Part shown: one piece after another, positions 49,350 through 59,700 of the stretch | Position numbering within the stretch: position 1 is the stretch's first letter | How the letters are laid out: each line of letters opens with the position of its first letter | Origin: Flavobacterium sp. SLB02 | GTDB taxonomy: Bacteria > Bacteroidota > Bacteroidia > Flavobacteriales > Flavobacteriaceae | Length of the DNA: 64,000 nt | Assembly: GCF_009664855.1 (NCBI RefSeq) | Contig: NZ_CP045928.1 | Coordinates: 856,673 to 920,672 of the forward strand | Reading direction: 5' to 3' | Notes under the pieces: model-generated | Databases searched by the model: none | What the model saw: only the letters and a program-made list of their open reading frames with translations | What the model was told of the DNA's origin: nothing | Position numbers and translations under genes: made by a program

Positions 49350-50879
49350 ATGAAAAGAAATTTTATAATAACACTGTTTATTTTCTGTATTTCCCTAACC
49401 GTTTCGGCCCAAAAGATATTTGACATTAAAAAATATGGCGCCGTAGGAGATGGTAAAACTTTAAATACAAAAGCAATTCAAAAAGCAATTGATGCGGCCA
49501 ACAAAAATAAAGGCGGAAGAGTTGTTTTCTCTAAAGGTGAATTTTTATCAGGAAGCATCGTTTTAAAAAGCGGAGTGGAACTTTTTTTTGAACAGGGAGC
49601 TATTTTGTTAGGAAGCACAAACCCGGAAGATTATCCCAAATATGAAGCAATAAGAGCTTTGATTATAGCCAATGAAGCAAAAAATATTGCAGTAAACGGA
49701 AAAGGGAGTATAGATGGTCAAGGAAGAGAACTCGCATTGGCAATTGATAGTCTGCATCATACAGGAGTTCGAATTGATCCCAAATACAATTACAGAAGAA
49801 TGCGTCCCGAGGACGCAAGAGGAAAACTGATTTCATTTGTAAAATGCGATTCAATCACCATGCTCAATATCACATTAAAAGACAGTCCGGGCTGGGTTCA
49901 GTGTTTTACAAATTGTAAAAATATTGTAATTGATAAAGTGGAAGTTAATAGTACAGCATATTGGAACAATGACGGAATTGACATTGACGGGTGTGAAAAT
50001 GTTCGAATAACCAACTGCAAGGTAAATGCAGCAGATGATGGAATTTGCCTAAAATCGGAGACGCCCGGATTAGAGAATAATAATATTTACATTGCAAAGT
50101 GCAGCATCAGATCCAGTGCCAATGCCGTTAAATTTGGTACAGGTTCTTACGGCAGTTTTAAAAACGTAACTATCGAAGAGATCGAGGTCTATGATACTTT
50201 TAGATCCGCAATTGCCATTGAATCTGTAGATGGTGCTGAAATTGAGAATATTAAGGTTTCGAATATTACGGCGGTAAATACAGGAAATGCAATACTGATT
50301 CGTTTAGGACATAGAAATGGAGACAAGCCGGGTTATATCAAAAATGTATCGATTAAAAATGTAAAAGTACAGGTTCCTTTTGGCCGTCCGGATATCAATT
50401 ATGATATGCGCGGACCAGAAGTTGATTATTTTCATAATCCCTTTCCGGCTTCTATTGCGGGAATTCCGGGGCATTTGATAGAAAATGTAACTCTAGAGAA
50501 TATTGAAATTACCTACCCGGGAAGAGCCTCAAAAGGAATGGCGTATCATCCTTTAAGCCGATTAAAAGATGTAAAAGAAAACATAAAGGGTTATCCTGAA
50601 TTTACCATGTTTGGAGAATTGCCTTGTTGGGGATTTTATGTGCGTCACGTAAAGGGAATCGAAATGAAGAATATAAAACTGATTTTAGAGAAAGAAGATT
50701 TTCGTCCTGCCTTTGTTTTTGATGATGTAGAAAATCTAACAATGAAAGCCATTGATATGCCTTGGGATAAAATCAATCAGATTGTTTTTAAAGATGTTTT
50801 ATCAAGTGATCTGGATAGTGAATCTTTAAGAAGAAAAACAGAACCGCAGCAAAATAAATTTGAATTGCCTGCGCATTGA
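49350..50879 (+). CDS. Polygalacturonase-family enzyme, GH28
   Basis: 509 residues with a signal peptide ending VSAQ. Right-handed parallel beta-helix with the GH28 motifs NNDGIDIDGC (about 209-218) and ADDGICLKS (about 227-235), carrying the three catalytic Asp. The usual GHG motif is replaced by FGTGSYG, as in some exo-acting and rhamnogalacturonan-type members. It probably hydrolyses a galacturonic-acid-containing chain (pectin) in the periplasm. A second GH28 gene follows after 83 bases. Confidence 0.9.
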   Translation: MKRNFIITLFIFCISLTVSAQKIFDIKKYGAVGDGKTLNTKAIQKAIDAANKNKGGRVVFSKGEFLSGSIVLKSGVELFFEQGAILLGSTNPEDYPKYEAIRALIIANEAKNIAVNGKGSIDGQGRELALAIDSLHHTGVRIDPKYNYRRMRPEDARGKLISFVKCDSITMLNITLKDSPGWVQCFTNCKNIVIDKVEVNSTAYWNNDGIDIDGCENVRITNCKVNAADDGICLKSETPGLENNNIYIAKCSIRSSANAVKFGTGSYGSFKNVTIEEIEVYDTFRSAIAIESVDGAEIENIKVSNITAVNTGNAILIRLGHRNGDKPGYIKNVSIKNVKVQVPFGRPDINYDMRGPEVDYFHNPFPASIAGIPGHLIENVTLENIEITYPGRASKGMAYHPLSRLKDVKENIKGYPEFTMFGELPCWGFYVRHVKGIEMKNIKLILEKEDFRPAFVFDDVENLTMKAIDMPWDKINQIVFKDVLSSDLDSESLRRKTEPQQNKFELPAH

Positions 50880-50962
50880 AATTTTGCCACAAAGGTGCGA
50901 AAAAATAAACCAAGAACTTTGCATAGACTATCTCAAACAAGGTTTTTAATAAATAAAATGAA

Positions 50963-52402
50963 ATGAAAAAGAAATCTATAATTGCGATCCTAATTTTTTG
51001 TTTTTCCCTGACAGTTGCTTCGCAGAATATTTACAACGTTAAAAAATACGGAGCAAAAGGAGACGGAAAAACCAATGATGCAGCGGCCATTCAAAAAGCA
51101 ATTGATGCCTGTAGTAAAACTGGCGGAAGAGTTTTAATTCCCGCGCCGTTTACCTTTTTGGCCGGACCGTTTGATGTAAAATCAAAAGTAGAGCTGCACA
51201 TCGAAGCCGGTGCTAAATTATTGGCAAGTCCAGATGAGAAACTATACACCAAAAGTGCTTTTAGAAACAATCCCGGAGAAGGAACAATTTGGATTGGAGG
51301 AGAAAACGTAGAGGATTTTACCATTAGCGGAAGCGGAAAAATAGATGGAAACGGAATTTCTTTTATGGGTGAAGAACTGGAAGATTCTTATGTTTTAAAA
51401 CCTTTTAACGTGTTGGATCCAAGACCACACGTATTGACTATTATCGGTGGAAAAAATATCAGAATCAAAGATGTTCATATTGGAAATTCGGCTTATTGGA
51501 CTATTCATTTGGTTGGCTGTAACGACGTTGTAATTAGTGGTATTACTTTGTTAAACAGCCTGAAGGTTCGCAACAGTGATGGTATTGATCTGGATCATTC
51601 TAAAAATGTGAGAATCAGTGATTGTTATATTGAAAGCGGGGATGATTGTATTTGTTTGAAGAACAGAAGAGAATTTGAAGAGTTTGGTGCCTGTGAGAAC
51701 ATTACAGTGACCAATTGTACGATGACCAGCAGCAGTTGCGCGATTAAAATTGGTTCAGAAAATATGGATGCCATAAGACAAGTGGTATTCAATAATTGTA
51801 TCATTAAAAACAGCAATCGCGCTTTGGGAATTCAGAATCGCGATGAAGGAACAGTGAGCGATGTTATTTTCTCAAATATCATTATCGAGAGTAAATTGAA
51901 TACCGATACCTGGTGGGGAAAAGCAGAACCTATTTATGTAACGGCTTTCAGCAGAGCCAAAGCAAATCACAAAGATGCCAACTGGCGTTTTCCAAAGGGA
52001 GCTACACAAGGAAGAGTAGGAGAGATAAAGAATATCTATTTTTCCAATATTCAATGCAGGGGTGAAAACGGTGTGTTTGTAAGTGGGGAATCAAAAGATA
52101 AAATCAAGAATATTGTTTTTGATAATGTGAGTGTTTTTATTGATAAAACAACTTCTTTTCCCGGGGGAGTATATGACAGGCGCCCTTCTAATGTAGAAGG
52201 TTTTGTAAAGGGAAGTACCTCGGGATTCTATTTTGATTCGGCAGAAAGAATCAAAGTACAGAACTGCGCCGTGCAATGGGGAGAGAACAAACCCGAATAT
52301 TTTAAATACGCAGTGGAGAGTAAAAATGTAGATGCATTAATTATCACAAATCTAGAGGGACAATCCGCTTTTCCTGCTAAATTAGAGGCAGTACAAAAAT
52401 AA
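50963..52402 (+). CDS. GH28-family glycosidase, second copy
   Basis: 479 residues; signal peptide ending VASQ. Beta-helix with NSDGIDLDHSK (about 193-203), SGDDCICLKN (about 221-230) and IKIGSENMDA in place of the GHG loop. The three Asp are there. Only moderately similar to the neighbouring GH28 protein, so it is an older paralogue or a different specificity and not a recent duplication. It is followed by the GH51 gene after 20 bases. Confidence 0.9.
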   Translation: MKKKSIIAILIFCFSLTVASQNIYNVKKYGAKGDGKTNDAAAIQKAIDACSKTGGRVLIPAPFTFLAGPFDVKSKVELHIEAGAKLLASPDEKLYTKSAFRNNPGEGTIWIGGENVEDFTISGSGKIDGNGISFMGEELEDSYVLKPFNVLDPRPHVLTIIGGKNIRIKDVHIGNSAYWTIHLVGCNDVVISGITLLNSLKVRNSDGIDLDHSKNVRISDCYIESGDDCICLKNRREFEEFGACENITVTNCTMTSSSCAIKIGSENMDAIRQVVFNNCIIKNSNRALGIQNRDEGTVSDVIFSNIIIESKLNTDTWWGKAEPIYVTAFSRAKANHKDANWRFPKGATQGRVGEIKNIYFSNIQCRGENGVFVSGESKDKIKNIVFDNVSVFIDKTTSFPGGVYDRRPSNVEGFVKGSTSGFYFDSAERIKVQNCAVQWGENKPEYFKYAVESKNVDALIITNLEGQSAFPAKLEAVQK

Positions 52403-52422
52403 TTCCTTGTATTAGAGAACTT

Positions 52423-54405
52423 ATGAAAAATAATATCCTTACCAGAATTACAACTTGCAGTCTTATAATAAGCAGTTTTTATCTGAATGCTCAAAAAACA
52501 ATTTTAGAGCTCGATGCTTCGAGGACCATTACCAAAATTCAGCCTACCATGTTTGGTTTGTTTTTTGAAGATATCAATTTTGCAGCAGATGGAGGATTAT
52601 ATGCCGAGTTGATTAAAAACAGGTCTTTTGAATTTGATAAACCTTTGATGGGATGGCAAGAGCCCAATACCAAAAGATCTTCTTTGAACAAAGAATCGGG
52701 AAGTGCAGCGCCAGTAAAAGTTCAGGCAGACAATACTGTTTTTTGCAGAGTAGAGATCAATAATGCCCAAGGTTACTCTTTAATAAATGAAGGCTTCAGG
52801 GGAATGGGAGTCAAAAAAGATGCAAAATATAACCTTTCACTAAAAGCGGCCAATCACAATTCAGCCATCAAAAAAATTATTTTCCAGCTCATTGATAAAG
52901 ACCAAAAAGTAATTGGAGAGACCAGCATTGTTCCAAAATCAGATCAATGGACCCATTATACGGCAGTAATTACAGCGACTCAAACCCAGGGAAAAGCAAA
53001 GCTTAAAATAACTTTTCAAGGAACAGGAACCATAGATTTAGATATGATTTCACTCTTTCCCCAAGATACCTGGAAGAACAGGAAAAATGGGCTTCGTAAA
53101 GATTTGGTGCAGCTTTTATATGATATGAAACCAGGTTTTTTACGTTTTCCCGGAGGATGCATTGTGGAGGGAAGAACCTTGTCAGATCGATACCAATGGA
53201 AAAAATCAGTGGGTAATCTAGAGCAAAGAAAAACAATGATGAACCGTTGGAATGTAGAGTTCAACCATAAACAAACTCCGGATTATTTTCAAAGTTTTGG
53301 TTTAGGATTTTTTGAGTATTTCCAACTCTCAGAAGATATAGGGGCAGAACCCCTTCCAATTTTAAGCTGCGGAATGGCCTGCCAGTACAATACAGGAGAA
53401 TTGGCTTCCATAAACGAGCTGGATCCTTATGTGCAGGATGCTTTAGATTTAATTGAATTTGCCAATGGAGCTCTAACTACTACCTGGGGGAAAATCCGCT
53501 CAGAGGCAGGACATCCAGAGCCATTTAATCTAAAATACATTGGCGTTGGAAACGAGCAGTGGGGACCCGATTACATTGAGAGATATAAAGTTTTTGAAAA
53601 AGCAATTAAGGCAAAATATCCCAATATCATCATTGTTTCTGGAAGCGGACCCTCACCAGATGGAGAGCATTTTGATTTTGCTATGCAAGAACTTAAGAAA
53701 CTCAATGCAGAACTTGTAGATGAGCATTATTACAAAAGTCCGCAATGGTTTAGAGAAAACGCAGGACGTTATGATAATTACGATAGAAAAGGCCCAAAGA
53801 TATTTGCAGGAGAATATGCCGCGCAGAGTGTTTCAGGCGCAAACCCGAATAACAGAAATAATTGGGAATGTGCTTTCTCTGAAGCCGCTTTCATCACTGG
53901 TTTAGAAAGAAATGCAGAGGTAGTTCATCTCACATCTTATGCACCTTTAATGGCGCACGAGGATGCCTGGCAATGGACTCCTGATATGATCTGGTTCAAT
54001 AATTTAGAATCTTACGGTTCAGCCAATTATTATGTGCAGCAATTGTTTTCAACCAATAAAGGCACTGATTTATTGAGTATTACCAAAGAGGGAAAACCTT
54101 TAACGGGGCAAAATAGTTTATATGCATCGGCAGTAAAAGATGTAAAGAAAAAAGAAGTAATTATAAAATTGGTAAATACAGCCCCAGCAGCACAAGAGAT
54201 TAATATCGATTTAAAAGGCGCAAAATTAGGATCTAAAGGATCCATCGTGCGACTTTCAAGTCCAGGTAGAGAAGATGAAAATACTTTTTCAGATCCAAAA
54301 AAAATAACCCCAAAACAAAGTGAGTACACAATAACAAAAGGAAACCAGCAATTAAATCTTCCTGCTTATTCTCTGACTGTCTTAAAACTTAAAATTATAA
54401 GATAA
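52423..54405 (+). CDS. Alpha-L-arabinofuranosidase, GH51
   Basis: 660 residues, with a signal peptide ending LNAQ. A carbohydrate-binding-like insertion (about 85-205) precedes the TIM barrel with acid/base Glu378 (VGNEQWG) and nucleophile Glu464 (FAGEYAA), followed by the C-terminal beta-sandwich. It removes alpha-L-arabinofuranose side chains, such as those of pectic arabinan or arabinogalactan. Last gene of the operon that begins with the inositol oxygenase; a 465-base gap follows. Confidence 0.93.
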   Translation: MKNNILTRITTCSLIISSFYLNAQKTILELDASRTITKIQPTMFGLFFEDINFAADGGLYAELIKNRSFEFDKPLMGWQEPNTKRSSLNKESGSAAPVKVQADNTVFCRVEINNAQGYSLINEGFRGMGVKKDAKYNLSLKAANHNSAIKKIIFQLIDKDQKVIGETSIVPKSDQWTHYTAVITATQTQGKAKLKITFQGTGTIDLDMISLFPQDTWKNRKNGLRKDLVQLLYDMKPGFLRFPGGCIVEGRTLSDRYQWKKSVGNLEQRKTMMNRWNVEFNHKQTPDYFQSFGLGFFEYFQLSEDIGAEPLPILSCGMACQYNTGELASINELDPYVQDALDLIEFANGALTTTWGKIRSEAGHPEPFNLKYIGVGNEQWGPDYIERYKVFEKAIKAKYPNIIIVSGSGPSPDGEHFDFAMQELKKLNAELVDEHYYKSPQWFRENAGRYDNYDRKGPKIFAGEYAAQSVSGANPNNRNNWECAFSEAAFITGLERNAEVVHLTSYAPLMAHEDAWQWTPDMIWFNNLESYGSANYYVQQLFSTNKGTDLLSITKEGKPLTGQNSLYASAVKDVKKKEVIIKLVNTAPAAQEINIDLKGAKLGSKGSIVRLSSPGREDENTFSDPKKITPKQSEYTITKGNQQLNLPAYSLTVLKLKIIR

Positions 54406-54594
54406 TAGCTTGCCTTTGCAAATTTTTAAAGCTGAGAATTAAAAAAGTAGCTATGAGTACAAAAAATTACAATTATCACCTCTAACTTGTTGTTGTAAAA
54501 AAAATCAAAACCTACTAAAAAAAATAAATTCTAAAAAAAAAATATTGTTTATAATCGGATCAATAGTTTGAAATGTGTAGAAATGCTATCCTCT

Positions 54595-54688
54595 AAAGAG
54601 CATCAAGCAGGCAGTTTTCATTATATTGGCAGAGATATAAAATCTCATAGCTGTAATTCTGCCTGGCTACTGAATCCTATGGCTCTTT
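54595..54688. other. Nested hairpin structure, possible structured RNA
   Basis: Three nested pairings: AAAGAGC (54595-54601) with GCTCTTT (54682-54688); AGCAGGCAG (54606-54614) with CTGCCTGGCT (54659-54668, one bulge); GAGAT (54632-54636) with ATCTC (54642-54646). It is more regular than the AT-rich gap around it (54406-54870). It could be a terminator region or a small RNA; no known family is recognised. Confidence 0.35.
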
Positions 54689-54776
54689 CAAGGTTATAGG
54701 TTTACAAGAAAATTTTATATTACGACTTATAATGTTAAAATGTAGTATTATTTTTCCTTATTTCATGAAAAGCTGA

Positions 54777-54815
54777 AAAATTATCAATTAAAGTAGAATT
54801 TTAATTGATAATTTT
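54777..54815. repeat. 16-bp perfect inverted repeat before sigma gene
   Basis: AAAATTATCAATTAAA (54777-54792) and its exact complement (54800-54815) are separated by seven bases. The right arm covers the -33 element of the sigma factor promoter. It could be an operator or, because T follows, a terminator for upstream transcription. Confidence 0.6.
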
Positions 54816-54833
54816 TTAAATTCTTTAGTTTTG
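54805..54833 (+). promoter_or_regulatory. Promoter of ECF sigma factor gene
   Basis: TTG (54805-54807), 18 bases, then TAGTTTTG (54826-54833), which fits the Bacteroidetes pattern TTG / TAnnTTTG. The start codon of the sigma gene is 38 bases further. Confidence 0.6.
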
Positions 54834-54870
54834 TGGTGAGCAAAAACTATTAAAAGAAAGAAGGTCTTCA

Positions 54871-55413
54871 ATGAAGGATGAAAAAAGGGATATTGATTTA
54901 TGGAATCAAATTAGAAAAGGAGATATTCAGGCTTATAATGAGCTATATGATCGTTATATAGACGCTCTTTTTACCTTTGGAATTCAGTATACCAATGATC
55001 AGACTTTGGTAGAAGATGCTATACATGATATTTTTGTAGAACTTCATCGTTATCATAAAACAGTTTCTGAACAGGTACAGGTAAAGTCTTATTTGTTTAA
55101 ATCTCTTCATAATGATATCTATAGAAAACTCAAAGGTCAGTCTAAAACAGTTCTTTTAGACTATTTTAAAGAAGATCTTTACCAAACAGATTCAGTTCAG
55201 GAACAATTAATTTTAGAGGAAATTACCTTGAGCAAGAATGCTAAACTAGAATCTGCACTGAGTTCATTAACCAAAAAACAGCGTCAAGCGCTGAATCTTC
55301 GCTTCACGGAAGATTTATCTTATGAGGAAATTTCCACTACTTTGGATATTAGCCTGGAATCTTGCAGGACCCTGGTTTACAGGGCTTTAAAAGAGCTTCG
55401 GGCTAAGTTTTAA
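54871..55413 (+). CDS. ECF RNA polymerase sigma factor
   Basis: 180 residues: region 2 (YNELYDRYIDALFTFGIQYTNDQTLVEDAIHDIF, here about 20-53) and region 4 with an HTH (LSSLTKKQRQALNLRF and LSYEEISTTLDISLESCRTLVYRALKEL, about 130-177). It is the Bacteroidetes FecI-like type that works with a FecR anti-sigma factor and a SusC with STN domain, both of which follow. A promoter and inverted repeat precede it. It should drive transcription of the second utilisation locus. Confidence 0.95.
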   Translation: MKDEKRDIDLWNQIRKGDIQAYNELYDRYIDALFTFGIQYTNDQTLVEDAIHDIFVELHRYHKTVSEQVQVKSYLFKSLHNDIYRKLKGQSKTVLLDYFKEDLYQTDSVQEQLILEEITLSKNAKLESALSSLTKKQRQALNLRFTEDLSYEEISTTLDISLESCRTLVYRALKELRAKF

Positions 55414-55501
55414 ATAAACTTTAAAAAAACGTTATTTTTTTTGTCTATGTTTTTTCTTTTTTATTCTCTTATTAATAGAGAACCCCATAAAAAGAAAACA
55501 T

Positions 55502-56557
55502 TTGTACCCAAATTTCAAAATTTTACCCAAAAAAGATAAAGCTAATTTAAAAGCGCGAATTCTGCAAAGTATTGCATTTGAGAAACAACGCGCCCGACGA
55601 AAAAAGCTTCGAACACTCTCCTGGAGCCTGGCTGCTGTACTTTGTATAGTTTTGGGAATTTCGGTTATTTTTAAACAACAAGCAAAAGAAATAAGCCCGA
55701 TAGAGCAATTTGCAGCCAGCCATAAAACCTCGGGGGCTTCTTTTGAGAAAAGCGATGAGATCAAACTGGTATTAGCCAATCAGGAATCGGTCAGAGTCCT
55801 TGACAACACCACAATTGCCTATGATGCATCGGGAAATAAAATCAATGTTAACCATAAAGAGATACAACAAACAAAATCCCTGCAAGCCCAGTACAATACC
55901 CTTATGGTTCCTTACGGGAAAAGAGCGCAGCTTAGCCTTGCTGATGGAACTTTAGTCTGGCTCAACTCGGGATCTAAATTGATTTATCCTACTTCTTTTA
56001 ACCAGGCAAGCAGAGAAGTATTTTTAGAAGGAGAAGGGATTTTTGATGTAGCGCATAATGCAGCAAAACCATTTTTTGTAAAAACAGCCAACAACTATAG
56101 GGTAAGGGTATTGGGAACTTTGTTTAATGTAAGCTGTTATGCTAAAGATGCAAAAGTTACAACGGCATTATTAAGAGGAAAAGTACAGGTTACTTATCCA
56201 AGAAAAGGCTTTTTTAATAATGATACAATTCAAAGTGTTCTTAAACCCGGAATGATTGCAGCTTTAGATAAAAAACAGCAGACTATTAAAACGACTCTTC
56301 AAGATGTGGAGCCTTTATTTTCATGGAGAAAGGGATATTATGAGTTTTCACAGGAAAAACTCCCCTTGGTATTAGACAAATTAACCCGTTACTACAATGT
56401 TGATTTTGTGATGAATAAGAAAATAAGTCAAACCGAAACCTATTCTGGAGCTTTCACCCTGAATGATGATTTAGATAAAGTAGTAAAAACACTTGAAGCA
56501 ACTACTGGTTTTGAATTTCTTTACGATCCGCAGACCAGAAAAATAACGATTAACTAA
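55502..56557 (+). CDS. FecR-type anti-sigma factor
   Basis: Up to 351 residues from a TTG start at 55502; no ATG or GTG is in frame between this and the stop at 55415-55417. One membrane helix (about 42-60), a FecR domain with GEGIFDVAHNAAKPFFVKT and VRVLGTLFNVSCY (about 175-220), and a C-terminal DUF4974 (from about 275). The part before the membrane helix is only about 40 residues, shorter than most family members. The periplasmic part receives the signal from the SusC STN domain and releases the sigma factor. The start is uncertain because of the poly-T stretch before it. Confidence 0.85.
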   Translation: MYPNFKILPKKDKANLKARILQSIAFEKQRARRKKLRTLSWSLAAVLCIVLGISVIFKQQAKEISPIEQFAASHKTSGASFEKSDEIKLVLANQESVRVLDNTTIAYDASGNKINVNHKEIQQTKSLQAQYNTLMVPYGKRAQLSLADGTLVWLNSGSKLIYPTSFNQASREVFLEGEGIFDVAHNAAKPFFVKTANNYRVRVLGTLFNVSCYAKDAKVTTALLRGKVQVTYPRKGFFNNDTIQSVLKPGMIAALDKKQQTIKTTLQDVEPLFSWRKGYYEFSQEKLPLVLDKLTRYYNVDFVMNKKISQTETYSGAFTLNDDLDKVVKTLEATTGFEFLYDPQTRKITIN

Positions 56558-56637
56558 TTGAATTAACTAAAATTACCGATGGCCTATGAGGAGATAAACA
56601 CCAGAAAATAAACTAGGAAAAACTAACCAAAAAAAAA

Positions 56638-56694
56638 CCAAAAGATGCTCGAACATCTCTTGGCTTATGTAAAATTTTAATTGCAAATGCAATT
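56638..56694 (+). promoter_or_regulatory. Leader hairpins before second susC
   Basis: CCAAAAGATG and CATCTCTTGG (56638-56663) pair with two mismatches around a six-base loop. Then AATTGCA / TGCAATT (56679-56694) forms a perfect seven-bp inverted repeat. Both lie within 80 bases of the start codon. Could be 5' leader structure; no family recognised. Confidence 0.35.
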
Positions 56695-56716
56695 AGCTAT
56701 AAACTAAAACAAAATT

Positions 56717-59700
56717 ATGAATAAAAATCATGATATAGGCTTTCTATTGCCTAAAAAAATCATCAACCTTACTTTTATTTTATTTATGAGAGTATTCATT
56801 TTAGTTCTGTATTTAGGATTAACCAGTATCTACGCCAATGTTGCCAAAGCACAAAATGAAATCTCTGTAAAGATGCAGAATGCTTCCTTGCAAACGCTTT
56901 TTAGCACCATTCAGCAAAAGAGTGACTATGTGTTTTTTTATAATGACGATCTAATGTCCTCTGGCAAAAAAATAAATCTAAATCAGTACGGAACCGTTGA
57001 GCAAATTCTCAACACTGCCTTGTCTAATACAGGCTTGACCTATACCATCATAGATAAGCAAATTGTTATTAAAAAGGCTAAAAAAGTTCAGCAGGAACAA
57101 TATGATATTACCGGTATTGTTACCGATAAAAACGGAAATTTATTAGTGGGAGTTAACGTACTATTAGTGAGCAATAAAAGCAATTGGGATATAACTCGTG
57201 AAAAAGGAGATTTCCGAATTCGTGTAACTGCAACAGATTCGCTTCGTTTTGACTACCTGGGTTATGAATCAAAAATTGTAGCGATCAAAAACCAAAAATT
57301 CATAAAAGTGGTTTTAACCCAAGATGTAATGGAATTAACAGGAGTAGCGGTGGTGGCTTCAAACGGATATACCGATATTCCTAAAGAAAGATTAACCGGT
57401 GCCATGGAGGTGATGAGCGCAAAAGAAATTGCTAAAGTTCCTACAGTGGATATTAATTCGCGCTTAGAGGGAAAAATTGCCGGAGTTATGGTGGATCCAA
57501 GAACTGGTAATATAAGTGTTCGGGGAACAACCAGCTACAGTAGCAATTCTAAACCCCTTGTTGTTATTGATGGTTTTCCACAATCTGTAGATGATTTTGC
57601 TTTCAGCAGAAGAGGAGTTCCAGGAGCATCTATATTAAGTTTTTTAAATCCTGATGATATCGAAACCATCACTGTTCTTAAAGATGCGGCTGCAGCTTCT
57701 ATCTGGGGGTCAAGGGCGGCAAACGGAGTAATTGTGGTGACAACCAAAAAGGGCAGAAAATCTGACGAACCCACTGTTAGTTTCAGCACAACAACTACGT
57801 TTGGAGAAAAAATAGATTTATCTAAATTAAGAGTAATGAATACGGCGCAATACGTAGATTATGAAAAAGATCTTGTAAATGGCGGATTTGTTCTTGACAA
57901 TATATCCAACTGGCAGGCTGCAAATCCTAGCGCGGCTCAGGAAATCATGTTTAAAGAAAAAAGAGGACAAATAACTGCCGCAGAAAGAGATCAAATGCTC
58001 AGTTCATTATCTCAAAGAGGTAATTTAGGTCAGATTAATAAATATCTGCTGCAAAATTCACTTACCAAACAATACGATTTTTCTGTTTCAGGAGGAAATG
58101 ATAAAAGCACCTATTACTTAGGATTAGGCTACAATACAGACGATGCTGCCATGAAGGCAAATAACTCTAAATCGATCAATGTAACATTAAACAATTCATT
58201 CAAGTTAAAGAGTTTTTTAAGATTTGAAACCGGAATTAATTATCTCTCATCCAAGTATCAAACCAATATTACTGCAAACGAAGCACTCTCCAATGTGTCT
58301 ACCTCTGCATTAAGACCCTATGATATGCTCAGCGATGAAAACGGAAACAGCCTTGATTATTACATTAAATTCAGACCCGAAGTTATACAAGGCTTTGATG
58401 CAAAGGGCTATCTTCCCTGGACCTACAATTATATAGATCAGCTGGATTATTCCAATGTTAGAACAAATGGTGAGAATCTAAGATTAAATGCAAGACTGGT
58501 AGCAACAATTACGCCTTGGTTGAACCTTGAGGCCTCGGGAATGTATACCTCTATTTTTAGCAAAACCAGAACCCTTAACGAACTGGAAAGTTATTATGTT
58601 AGAAACATGATTAACGAGGCCACTTCTATTTCAAACGGCAAATTGGTTTATGGAATCCCTCTTGGGGCTAATTTAGGTGATAGCAATCAAAAAAATGAAT
58701 CGCAGAGTATGCGTTTTCAAATGAACATTAACAAATCCTTTGACCAGAATAATACTGTAAACTTTTTGGCTGGTGCCGAAGTTAGAGAAGAACGCAGAGA
58801 AGGCAGCTCACAAACCAGATATGGCTATGATACCGATACCAATTCAAATGTTTCTGTAAATCCAACCCAATATTATACTACAGTTTACGATTGGCAGACC
58901 TACATTGGAAATTTTGACAATGCTATTAGTAAATACAGAGACCGTTATTTGTCTTACTATGCACTTGGTTCTTATGATTTTAAAAACAGATATCATTTGT
59001 CAGGAAGTGTTCGTTTCGATGATTATAACCTGCTTGGAGCTTCCAGAAAAAACAGAGCATTGCCATTATGGTCCATTGGAGCTAAATGGGACATCAATAA
59101 AGAAAATTTCTTAAAAGATGTAAGCTGGTTAAGTAACTTATCTACTCGTGTAACTTACGGTGTAGCAGGAAGCGCACCTGCCGGAGGTTACGGAAGTAAC
59201 AACGCCCTTATTGGTTTGGGAGGTAGAGATTTTTATACGCAATTACCCACTGCAAGTATATCACTGCCAGAGAATCCTTTTATCAAATGGGAAACTACTG
59301 CTACTTTTAATATTGGCCTGGATTACGGAATTTTCGATAACAGACTTCGCGGTAATGTTGATCTTTATTATAAAAAAACAGACGACATTATAACAAGTCT
59401 TCCTTTTAATCCAACTTATGGTTGGTCCTTTTTAAAATACAATGCAGGAACTCTTGATGGAAATGGGGTAGACCTGGGATTAAGCGGTACAATTTTCAAA
59501 GGAAAATTCAAGTGGAATAGTACTTTTAATATTGCCTATACTAGTAATGAAGTTACCGATTCCAGATTTAAGGCTGTAGCGGTAAATCAGTTCTTTGGAA
59601 GCTCTCCAATTGTTGGAATGAATGTAAGTTATTTGTATGCATACAGATGGGCCGGATTAGATACAAAGGGACAATCTACCATTTATGCTAAAGACGGCAG

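Noticed and set aside
55432..55779. Minus-strand gene opposite the FecR start
   Set aside because: It overlaps the transmembrane and basic region of FecR antisense, has no family features and no promoter; composition explains the open frame.
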